A DNA stretch of 64,000 bases from Halocaridina rubra (lineage: Eukaryota > Arthropoda > Malacostraca > Decapoda > Atyidae), in the NCBI GenBank assembly GCA_037179515.1, contig JAXCGZ010007695.1:27501-91500 (forward strand), written 5' to 3'. The notes beneath the pieces are model-generated. The model was not told where the DNA came from, did not search any database, and saw nothing but the letters and a program-made list of their open reading frames with translations. Of this stretch, positions 42,301 through 54,300 are shown one piece after another. Both the position numbers and the translations under genes were made by a program. Each line of letters starts with the position of its first letter. The stretch's first letter is position 1.

Positions 42301-45300
42301 AGAGGTGGAGGAGGAGGTGCCGGAGATTTCAGAAAGGAAAAAATGAATAACTTTCACCGTAGATACAAAGTCTGGAGTTCAAATCTTGTACAGAATTTCT
42401 TTGTCTGAACTTGAAAGACTTTCATAAAAATAGTTGATCAAAGTAGTTACAATAAATAAAAAAAAATATAAAAAAAATTCAGAAAAATAAGTAAAAAAAG
42501 TTAATAAAAAGGGGGAGGGAACTGTACGTCAGGTTACGGTTTCTTCCAAGACCTAACTTCTTTATTCTTTTGTAAATTACATTTTCTCTTCCTTGTTCAG
42601 TTTATTCATTTGTTTCAATGTAAATTTTTTTTTTCTTTTTAACCTCCAAGTTAAATAAAAAAAGGACAAGAACTTAATTATGGAATTAAGAGTAACGCAA
42701 GGTTTCACTTTTCATATTAATATTATTGAATGGGTTTCTTGGCTATATACAGTATATATATATTTTATATTCTTCTCATTCTCGGGTTTTGTGGGATTTT
42801 TTAAGTCGACATAAAGAAAGAAGAGGAGGAGAATAGGGAATTATTATTATTTTTTTTTTTTATAACTTTATTGTATAAACTGCACTCTGAAGTGAAGAAT
42901 AATGAAATTGTTGGTTAATACAATGAATAGAACCACATGCTTTAATCCTGTTGTGTTTTATTGTTAACCTTTAATTATTGTAGATTTAGATATTTGTAAG
43001 GATGGTATTTATTAATCATTAGGGTTGAGTGCCAGTTATGAAGTTACACCGGCATGTGACACTATTTTCGTGTCTATGTTTCCTAGTGTATGTTTTTTAA
43101 TGCTAAATCGTAACCATTATGTGGTTCGTGGTCCGATTAGGCAGTGATGATTCTATGGGAAAGATTGTCTTGACTTTCACAGCCAATATTTACCTTTTTC
43201 CAAGACTTGTTAGTGTGGCAGTAAATGAGTGCTTTCAGACAGGCATCTCCCTACAATAGACTTGAATGTTGCAAATATTTTAATTATTCTTTTTTCTTAT
43301 GCTGTGTTTAATAATGTGATGCTTAATGCTCTATACTGGGGCTGGAGCGTAAATCTTGATGTCCAGGCAGAGAAGGACAGTCGAGACAGGTTTCCAGACA
43401 GATTGCTATATTTTCATCGCTCATGTTCCCGAATGTCATAAATAGAGAATTTGAATATGCGGATTTTAATATGTCAGTGTTAGAGCAAGTTGGATCTACA
43501 TAGTCTTTAGCCTCTTCAATATGAATTATTATTGTATTAATGTATGATGCACTAGCATTATAGAGTATTTGCTAACAGACACTCTTAAAAAGTTTGGATT
43601 TATTTACCTATTAGTATACTAGGAAAAGTATCCAGTAATATAAGTGAAACCTCGTCTACTCTTTGCAATTCCTTGTTCAACTATTACTGAAGTTTATGAT
43701 GTAACTTAAATGTGTGTAAAGAAAAGAAGAGAAATTGTGTTTTATCTCTCTGTCTCTTCAAATTGGCTTCTAACAATTTCACCTGTAGTTAGAAATAGAG
43801 AGTTAGAAGTCTCTTTGAGAGTGGAATTGTTTGTTTTTTGTAATTTTTCAATGGAGTTTTTGAGGTTTCACTGCTTAAATGTTTGATATGAAGTGATAAA
43901 TAACGTGATTATCGTCACTTACATAAAAGGTAAGTACTAAAGACATAGAGAATTATTTTGCATACAGCTGTATATAAGTTTTAATTTGTTTAGAGTTTCC
44001 ATGTTGTTCCTTGAACTCTGTCCGAACAGTCCTGAGTCCCTAAGGAACGCCACTGCCTATCCCAGGCTTTCCTCATATCTCTCAGGAAGTATATGTTTTG
44101 TTATAGTATGTGGCTGTGTGCTGTGCAGTCTTCTATAAGAGGCTTGTATGAGGTGACGTGTTACTTAACAGGCATTATTGGGGGAGAGGTTCCTTGTGGT
44201 ACCACTCTGCTTGAAATAGTCTTCATTCTTGCCATCAACAGAAAGTTACTAATAGATGGATATCGGAACTGAAACACCGGCAAAGTTTAACTTTAACTTT
44301 AAATTGATGATTTGGGAAGTAGGTTCAAAGTCATTCTTTTGTTTTTGCATCTCAGTATCTGGAATTGACTATCGCAGGTTCGAGCCCACTGTAGGGCTGT
44401 TAGGAAGGGCATTCAGCCTTAATTCCCCAGCTCCAACTTTTGTGTCCACCCTATTTGAATGGGGAGTGATTGTAATACAAAACGGTGCTTTTAAGGCTTT
44501 GTCTTATAGATGTTCATATGATTTAGGTTTGAGTTAAAAGATTAAAGTTTAAAGCCCAAAGTAGGGAGCTGTTAGTGTTTCTGAGCTCATATCTCATGAA
44601 TTCATTTTTAAAACTTGGTACTGGAATCAGGAAATGTGTTGAGGCTATGAGACTGGTTACCATTAATGACTCCAGCCCAAAGTCACCAGTTTTTTCAAAG
44701 ATCATTAAAATACCCCAGTGTGCAAGTGAATCGATCCAATATTGTTTTTTTCCATAAAGTATATAATAAAAAAAGAAAGGTACATGACTTTACCAAGAGA
44801 GAAGTTCACCACCCAGTAACGATATTATGAACTGTGATCTATATACTCTACTTGCTAGAACATACCGGAAGGTAGAAGATTCTATTTGTCTGTAATGGAT
44901 AGTTCAGCTCAGGGCTAGGGCTGGGATTGAGGAGGAAATGTAGCTAGTATTTATCTGGAGGTTTTCAAAAACTGACAGATGACTGATTTTCTGGTGCTGT
45001 AAAAAGTTGTCATATAGCTAGAGAGGTTGCTAGATCACCAATTGCTATACGTGTATTTATACTGCTTTAATTATCTGGGAGAGGCTTTGGTCACCCCTAC
45101 AAATTAGCTCATGAATTTAGTTTTTCTAGTTCATAATTAGGCACATCCTTCCTCACTAATTGGAGGATGTTTGAGAAACAGAACTGAATCTGTCAACTCT
45201 GCAGGCATTTGGAATATAATTATACTTTTTTGCATGACGCTGGGACAGGCAAAGACACTTGCCCTTATCTGGTCTGGACACCAAGAAAACCCATAAGATG

Positions 45301-48300
45301 AAAAGTACCAGCTTAAGGACAGGGCAGAAATAAGTGAATGATATACAATAAAAGAGAGACAGAAGTAATAGTTACAGTAATAAAGACAGAAATCTGGTTG
45401 GATTAGGCCCTGAGATGACAATAGATCTGTTTTCTGAAATAGGATAGATCAACAGACTTAGTACATATATAAAAAAGGGAAAGATGATACCTTTTGGCAA
45501 AGAGAGAGAGAACCGAAATGAAAAGTAAGAGCAGGATTGTTGGTGAGTGATGACCGTAGATTCAACCCTATCAAGGATATATGTGTAAGAAGATACACCA
45601 CAGATGAGAGAGCAGTATTCTAAGCAGGGCCGGATGAAAACTTATAGATTTTTAGTAATTAAGATGGAAATTTTAAAGTTGATATCAAAACAGAATCCTG
45701 GTTTCTGAGATGTGGCTTTAGCAATTTGAATTATTGTATGTGACTCCTCCAAAACTAGTTAGAGGCTATCTGCATTCTTACTATGGTAATAGAACTGAAA
45801 GAATAAATTTAATTGTTTTTGAAGACATAAGAGCTATCAGGAGGAGAAGGAGATAAAGAAATAGCCAGAAACTCAGTCTTGTAGGCCATAGGATTGGCAG
45901 GCCACTGGTAGAACCATTTCTGTAATGCGTTCAGACATAATAATTGGCATGCAAGTGCCTGGTTTGTAGTTTTTCACTTAAAGAGAAAAAGTTCATGAAG
46001 AGATATTCTGTCTCATTTTGATGTCCTCATTGACTAGTGGAGATATTTTTTTTTTATTCCTTACTGCGTTTTAATTTTTTCCTTTACATTGTTACACTTA
46101 CCTGTTAATCTTTACTCGTCTGTTTCCTTAAAGTTTAATTCTTTTGCTCTCTTTTATCACGCTTCTTTGTATTGTTTTCATTTATCCTGCACAGTTTTTC
46201 TTTTTGATAAACTTGATCGTTGTTGTTTTTCCAAGCTAGCTGCCTGTCCATCCAACACTGAGTCAGTAAGGAAGTCTACAGCCAATTCTGGGCATTCCCA
46301 CAGAGTTCTTAGGAAATGTATGTAGTAGTGTTGACGTATGTGGTTGTGTGTACTCCAGTTTCATATTGAGTTTGATTGTGTGAGGTGACGTTTCACATTC
46401 TTTTCTTATAGTTTAGAAGGGCTGGGTGGTGCCCACATTGCAGCCTGGCCTTTCCCTGTTCACAGGGAAAAGAGGATTCGGAAGTAGGAATGTTGAGAGG
46501 CTGTGCAAGCAGTTGTGATGTTATTGAGAGACTGGATGGCATGGCGAGTTAACTGGGTATAGATATGATTAGGAACCTGGTCTCTAGTTTGAGTCTACCC
46601 TTTAGAACTGCAAATCAGAAGATTAGCAGCAATAGATGCCAGTGTGCCTCAACTAATCCCTGCTTTTCATAAGGCACTATAACCTGAGATAGGCTTTGGT
46701 CATCAGGGCAATTGCCTCAAGTACATATATTCTAGTTGCCTTCAGTTTTATGTATGTCATATTATTCATGTTATATGATACATTTTTTCCTGAGAACTAT
46801 ATTCAACAACCTCTTCCTAAGTACATTAGAGCTCTTCAGGTTGCTTGCAAAACTTCAGTCTTATGTTTATTTTTATTTAATTTGCATTGTTTCTATGTGT
46901 ATTATGCTCATGATAATAACCAAAGACACTGTATACCAATTTCTGTCTATTAGCTTTTTCGTACTTGCTAGCTGTATAAGCACATATTTTGAAATTGGAT
47001 ATGCAGTAGTGGAACAGATCTCTTCATTGATTTAAATTAATGATTAGACATAGGCTTCCATATTTTGCATATACTAAAGTCAGAGATAAGTAGTTGACAG
47101 AATACTGTACATTGAATTGTAGCAACTGATGTCTCTGTAATGCGCTGTTTTACTGCTTCAACATTATGGTTCTGATCATTATAGTGAAGGTGTATTGGTG
47201 CAAGTTTCTTGGTTGCATATGGTTTGAAAGTCAGTATAGATGCCATATTTTAAGCTACTTGAATTATGCACTGTTGTCGTGTGCTATTTTATGTCACTGT
47301 TAATCCCTATTCAAATGGAAGTAAACACAGGTTGGAACTAGGGAGTTAAGGCTTCATGCCCTTCCTAATGTCACTTCCCAAATCAAGCTCTCTTACCACT
47401 GGGCTACTGCTGTCTCCACTTGATGTCATATTCCATGTATGGAAATACTGTTTTTCCTTTAAAGCCAGAAAAGTGGCATCAGTTAAGCCCTGCCATGCCA
47501 GACTTTTTTTCTATTTTTATTTGAGTTGGAGGGCTGTAGTTTGTTTATTTTTTATGATTTGTAATTCTGCACATATTTAATGACTGTGGATGTGTTAGAT
47601 TAATATTGAGATCTTTGTAAGTTCTGTAAAGCATTGTAAAGAAATATTGTCTCAAAGACATGCCTTTTATAGTTTAATGAAATAGTTTACAGAAGAAATA
47701 TTTAATAGATTTTTGTTTTTGCATCTAAAATAACTTTTGTCATTGCAGCGCCACCGAGCAGAGAGAAAATGGAACGTGACCACTCAGGCGACTCAAAAGA
47801 TGGCAATGGATCACCAAAAGAGAGTGATTTTCTAGGCTTCACAAATCCAATGGATAAAGTAAGTGTAGTTTTCTATGTTTTTAAATTATATTGCGATTAA
47901 TACCTTTCTCAGCCAGTTTCAAGCTTGCAACTCACTGTACACTAAAGAGCATACTAAGACTGTTATATGTAGAGAAATAATTTTGATTATGGATTCTAAA
48001 GGGTTTATTCATGAAACTTGTGATCCAATTTGCTATTAAAATTTTTGATATGAGATGTCGTTTTCAACCTTCCTTACAAACTCCTGCATGACACCCGCAC
48101 ACCCTTCACAGCATACTCAAATAACTGAGGTGCAGCAATTTTGGACATGCCTTTTATTTGATGCTATGCTGTTGCTTGATGTTTTATGTGTCACTATTAA
48201 TCCCCATTCGAATTGGAATGGATGCAGATAGGTTGGAGCTGAGGTATTAGGGCTGGATGGTCTTCCTAAAGCCCTGTATGAGCTTATTCCTGGGTTTGTT

Positions 48301-51300
48301 GCTTCCTGAGTCGAGTGCTCTAACCACTACACTACAGTGGTGTCCAGATTTGAGTATTAAGTGCTGTACATATCAGTGGTTTAGTAATTAATTAAATATT
48401 GAATAAGCCTCCTTGGTTGCTCTTATAGGCCTTAGTAGGGCCATCAAAGAGAAGGGAACTTTTAGTTTCACTCTTATTTAAGTCTGATTTGCTTTATGCA
48501 TACATACATATGCAATGGTTACTATCCACCTTTTATGGAGGTGACTGAGTCAAAGCACAAAAATCCATCTGAAGCTAATATACCTTGATCAGTCCTCTTG
48601 ACCCCTTGGGGATAATTGGTTCCCATGATACCTCCCACCTCCCTGCTTGGGTCATACATAAGGTAAATAAGCAGTAATCTTCTGTTGTGAACCCTGACAG
48701 CTCCAGCTGATTTATCCCCACCACTTATTTTGTATTGCATACCGTAACATTCTTGCTTTGCAGTACCTATTCATCATAAGAGCTGACCAATGGGATAGGT
48801 GAAGAAAAGGCTAACAATGCTGCTCTCTTTGAAAATTTTTTTTCTCGCTACAGAGCAGCTAATGGGAAGTGCAAGAATGGGCAGGTTATGGTCAGATTCT
48901 GCTGCCATACTCTTTTATTCAGTTGTATGAACCCTTTTGGCTTCAGCAAGATATGGTCCACACTTCAACCAAAATCCCCCTTGTAAGGGAAGTGGCCGAA
49001 TCAAAACACACAATAACCAAAAACTAAAATACCTTCATCACTCTGATGATTAGCTCTTTGCAGTAATGAAAAAAAAATACTGACATTTCTCTGCTGTAAT
49101 TTTTAATAGAATTTTGCAAATGTTCAACTCTGTGAACAGTCTTGTCTACGCAAGCTCATTGTATTAAGTTGACTTTTGTTAACTTGTAAGAAATTAACTA
49201 CTGCAATTCTTTTCTTCTTAGGGCAAAAGCGAGGCTGGTAGTTTGAGCCTGGCAGATATAGCGCAGGCTAACGCCATGGCCCGCCAACTTCACGTTTATA
49301 AACCTGGTATAGATTTTGTGACAGGAGCTAGATTAGAAGTTCTGGACACACGGGATAATAATTGGTGAGAATTTATTTGCTTTGCAATTATTTCTTTTGT
49401 GCTAAATTTTCCTGAAGTAATATTTATGCCAAGATGTCTTTATGCAATTTTTATTATCATTATTGTTCACTATATTTTGTTATTATTTATTATCCTTTAT
49501 GCCTGCTTTCCTTGATATCCACTACCGTGTTATTGTTAACATTATCTATATCTCGGTTTTTTCTATTCCTCTATTTTATAGCACTGTTGACTAAAATTGA
49601 TTCTCTCTTTTGAATAACATTTAATTATTTAGTCTTGTTCAGTTTTGTATTTTATATATTGCTTGTCTCTCACAAGAGATATGTCTCTATTAATTTCCAT
49701 CATGGGGTAGATACAGAAAGGTTAATACTTTGGGGACAGTGGCTGGATCCCTTGCCAATGCCTCTCATGAGGCTCAAAAATGATCTGTCATCTCCCAAGT
49801 TTAGTGCTCTAACCACTGCGCTACTTCAGTTCGCAGTAATACCTTACAAAGTACAGTGCAGTACTCCAGGTTAGATCATGTACGTAGGAAGTGAAACCAT
49901 CATCACTCATCTAGTTTCACCTCTTGAAAAATTATTGTAGTGTTTGAACTTTGATAAAAATATTCTTTTACAGGTATCAATGTAAAGTAGTTGAAGTCGA
50001 TTGGGGTGAGCTTGATATTCTCGTTCATTATGAACGCTGGTCAAATCGCTTTGATGAATGGCTGAAAATGGATTCCACGCGAATTCGTCCTTTGTGCAGA
50101 GCTTCTTCAAGGTAATATTTTCATTAAAATATCCATTGTGGCAAAGGAGAAAGAACTTCAACCCTTTTCACCCCATGAGAAGCACGGGGTTGGATGTAGT
50201 AGTTGGTCTCTTATGTTGATGCTCTTCTGAGTTGCTTGGCATCTTCTTCTGATTTTGCAACTCCATAGGTCTGACCTACACTGAAGATGCTGCCACTCTA
50301 GGTCCACTCGATTTGTTGTAAGAGTTTACTAAAATGAGTAGAGCAGCAATGGATTGGCAATCCCTCCATCCCTGGATTCTTTTCCTCTCCATGAAAAGGA
50401 GCAGGACGTGCTTCCTCAGGCCTTTTGCTTCGATTGTGGCTACCCTTCTGGGTTTAGTGTATATGTCATTTTGTGTGTAAAAATAAATTATACAATGCAT
50501 TACTTCAGAACATTCACTACAAATTAATAGCTCTATCCATCAAGTAAATTTCATTAATTATGTTTAATTATTTTAACCTATAGTCTGTTTTTAATTTGTT
50601 TAAAAAACTACTTTCAATATATTCCACCTTTAGTATATTTCAGGAAAATTAGGTGACCTCTCTTTGATACATCTTCATAAGTATTCACACTTATTATCTT
50701 AATATATTTTCAGTATATTCCACTTTCAGCATATTTCAAGAAAATTAGGTGACCTCTCTTTAATGCATATTTATAATTATTCACAACTATTCTATTACTT
50801 TAATTTTTAGAAAGGAGAAAAAGGGTGGCCCTTTCAAGATAGGTGACAAGGTGACTGCCCGCTGGCCATCCGATGGCAAGAGATACCAAGCGAAGATTAT
50901 CAAGTGTTTAGGAGATGGTGAGCAGTAGCTGTATATTTTCGAGATATTTATTGGGGTTGCGAATTCGACTGTTAGCCTTGTGTTAAGTGTTAATCCTGCA
51001 ATTTTCTGCCAGTATCAAGTCCCATAAATATCTTGTTTTTTGTCTTGGTTGAGAAAATGAAGCCCTCATGATGGGTGAAGGTATATCCCAGAAACCTGAG
51101 GCTTGATTCATGAAAATTTATCATTGGAAATGGCTAAATTTATTTTATTATATATGTTGCGCATGAGTGTGACTGTGAGTAGATGGTGTTTGATTAGAGA
51201 AATGGAAATAAATACTATACATTTTTTTTGTTCGGTTTTCTTCCGTTGGTTTGTAGCAATCCTGCTGACTTTGTGGGGATATGCAAGATGTATTAAAGAA

Positions 51301-54300
51301 GTAAAATGCATAACCTCATTAATAGAAGGGTTAAAAGCCCTTACAGGTTATTTAGTTGTTTTAATTTAACTTTGTTTTATTCAGTGATTACAGTATGCAG
51401 CTGTAGATGTGTGAGTGAATGACTTAAGGTGGCAGATTTGTATAGTGTTCCGATTGTTTTTAATTTTGGTTGTGGCCAACCTGATGAATTATTGAAGAGA
51501 GTAATGCTTATAGAATATGTGTATCTAACTATCTAAATGCAAGAGCCGTGATTCCTCTTATAAAAGGATTGGCTAATCAATGTAGAAAAATTGACTCTGT
51601 GGGGGAAAATACAAGGGAAGGGATTCCTGATCCCTTGCTCAACCCCATTTAGGTGACTTTTATTGCATGCAGGAAAATGTGGAGAAGGTATTCTTGCACC
51701 TTAGGGGAAAATTGTATATGATATATAAGATCTGAAGTAGGAAGATATCCTGGTGAATGGGGAAGGATGAAGTCATCCCAGTAATCCCTGCTTTTCATAA
51801 AATCATACTAAAAGGGATAAGAAAGTAACTGGCTCTGACCACCCTCAATGAAATAATGTTTCTTGCAATAAAGCAGCTGATAGAAGGGAATAGAGTGGAC
51901 AGGTGATGAGGAACCCTGCTGCTTAACTTAAATGAGCAGTTATACTAACCCTTCTCTTGTGGTGCCTTTTGTTGAAGCCAACTTTTTGGCTTTAGAGGCA
52001 TTTCATGCCCTCTTGAATAATAAAAACTTTAAGCTATTTATTTTTCAGATCAATATGAGGTTCTCTTTATGGATGGCGTTACAAAAATTGTACGTGCTGG
52101 AGGTCTCACTAGAGTAGATTTTAAGGTGAGTTTTAGAATGTGCTTTACTGACCAATGTTTTATTTCCTTCAAATGTTACACCAACACTATAGGTTAACGC
52201 ATGCACACACTCTGTTCACCAAACTTTAGAATATGATTTTCATGGTTAATATGTGTATGAGTTTTTAATATGTATACAGATTCAGCCAATATGTAAAGAA
52301 TACATTCTTTAAGTAGCACCATTTTTATAGTTCCCTAGGCTCTTTTAACTCAAAGAATCTTTGTTATGCACCTGCTTAGAACATCTTCTTTATGTAGGTT
52401 TGTACCTATTTATATAAACTTTTTCATTATTACTCATGGTTTGCTGTCAAGCACGAGGCCATATGCCGATGAAACTAGCAATGTGGGAACAACTGAACCA
52501 AATAAGCAAAGGCAGAAGTGCTACACCATATTCCACCTATCCTCACATTTACTGTCAAATTTATTTCCAAGGAAATACATATTTCCGTCAGCTCTTCTGA
52601 CATGCAGAATATATAAGCAAGGTATTTGATTGAGCCCACGGCATTTTGTAAGGTAGGACATACAGCGGTAATTCCCAAGCTCAGTTTATTAGGTATGGCG
52701 TACAGCGGTAATTCCCAAGCGCTAGTCTGTCTGTGTCCACTCTCATAATGAGCACTAATAGTTGAACCTAAAACATGTCATAATTAGGAAGTTGTGAGGA
52801 TTTTATTAGGGAAATATATAAGGCACAGCTTGAGAAATGCCAAGAAAATTATATAACCAATTTACTCTTGGCCCATTTAAATAGAATAGACAATGGAAAA
52901 CATATCTATTGCTGTGTTATATATTGGAGAATTGCTCATATTACTCTTATTTTGTGCTAACACTTTTGATTATAGAATGTAAGAGAAACCATCTAGTTGA
53001 GAAATAAACTGTTCATCCTTTGCATTTACAGGCATCCAAAAGCCTGGGAGAGTCAGGAACAAATATTGATGAGTCTAGTTCAAGTAGCCCTAAAAAACTT
53101 GGCCAGGAATTTGATAATGTGATGCTGCTTTCGCCTGCGGGAACTACTGCGAGTTCCAATGACTCCCTCCCGTCTAGCCCAGAGGCTGCAGTTGGTAAAT
53201 ATTTTTATTTTCAACTTCTTATCATTTACTTATACCTGTCAGTCTACTTATCCATCTATGCTCACCTATCTGTTTTGACCCACCCTGTCGTTTTCTTACA
53301 AAAACAAGTCTGTCTGCATACTTTTTTTAAGTATATGTATGCTTACCTCTCTCACAGTACCTCAGTTTTGCTATCTCTGCATGCACACTGCATATCAATT
53401 ATGACCCTTGTGTCCTGTGGTTTGTGTGGTGCATGAGAGCAATCTAAAATGAGAGGGAAAAGTATGACAAAGGTTACTTTAAGGCAAATTTGTTTTTTGT
53501 TGTTATTAAGCTACCTGGCCGAACAGCTGCAAGTCCCTAAAGAAACCCAGGGCTGATCCCAGGTTTTCCCACAGAGCTCTCGGGGAGTGTATGCTGTGTT
53601 GGTGGTATATGTGGTTGTGTAGTGCACTCTACCATAATGTGCTTCCCGATTTTATGTTACCATCGTTGTTAAATTTGTGTAATGATAGGATACTTAGAGA
53701 TGTGAAGGAGAGCATGATGGGTCAAGTTAGAATTAGAGCAAGATACTATTTGCAAATGACATTGGCCAGATGGCTAAATCAGAGGCAAAGTTTAAGAGAT
53801 TAGCATAGGCGTTTTGTGGGGTATTTTAGAAGAGAATATTAGTAGTTTATGTTGAAATGCATAAGGAGATGAGATAGAGCAGAAATTCTAGTGAAAACAG
53901 AAGCATATGGTGGTTAATGAGTAAAGGTACTTCACGTTGAAAGAAAAGATAAACTGTACTGTATTAGAGTGTGGAATAAGTCTTTTTCAAAATGAATGAC
54001 TTTTGAGTATCATACAATTCTCTTTGATAGCAACTCTTAGACTCATGAATGCTTGTCATGAAAAGAAACCTGAGGCTATGGAAGTGCTATAGAACAAATA
54101 ATATAATGAACTAACCACTGAAATAAATTTTCATCTAATTGATGCAGGTGAAAACTCCCAACTCCATAAAACAGTGAACTTGGTGCCAAGAAAGAGCATC
54201 TTTGATGTAGAAATCATCGAACAGAAAAGGAAGCCAAAGCGTAAAGCAGCTGTTGAGGAATTATTTGAGTCAATCAAAAAGCGACGCAAATCAGAGGTAA

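Larger units (their letters stand above)
42107..47748 (+). other. Large intron, or 3' UTR followed by intergenic sequence
   Basis: The first about 650 bp are A-rich with several AATAAA-like hexamers, as expected of a 3' UTR for the short form. The remainder carries repeats described separately (R3 copies, a Jockey remnant, family A copies). No other exon was recognised. Confidence 0.5.
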
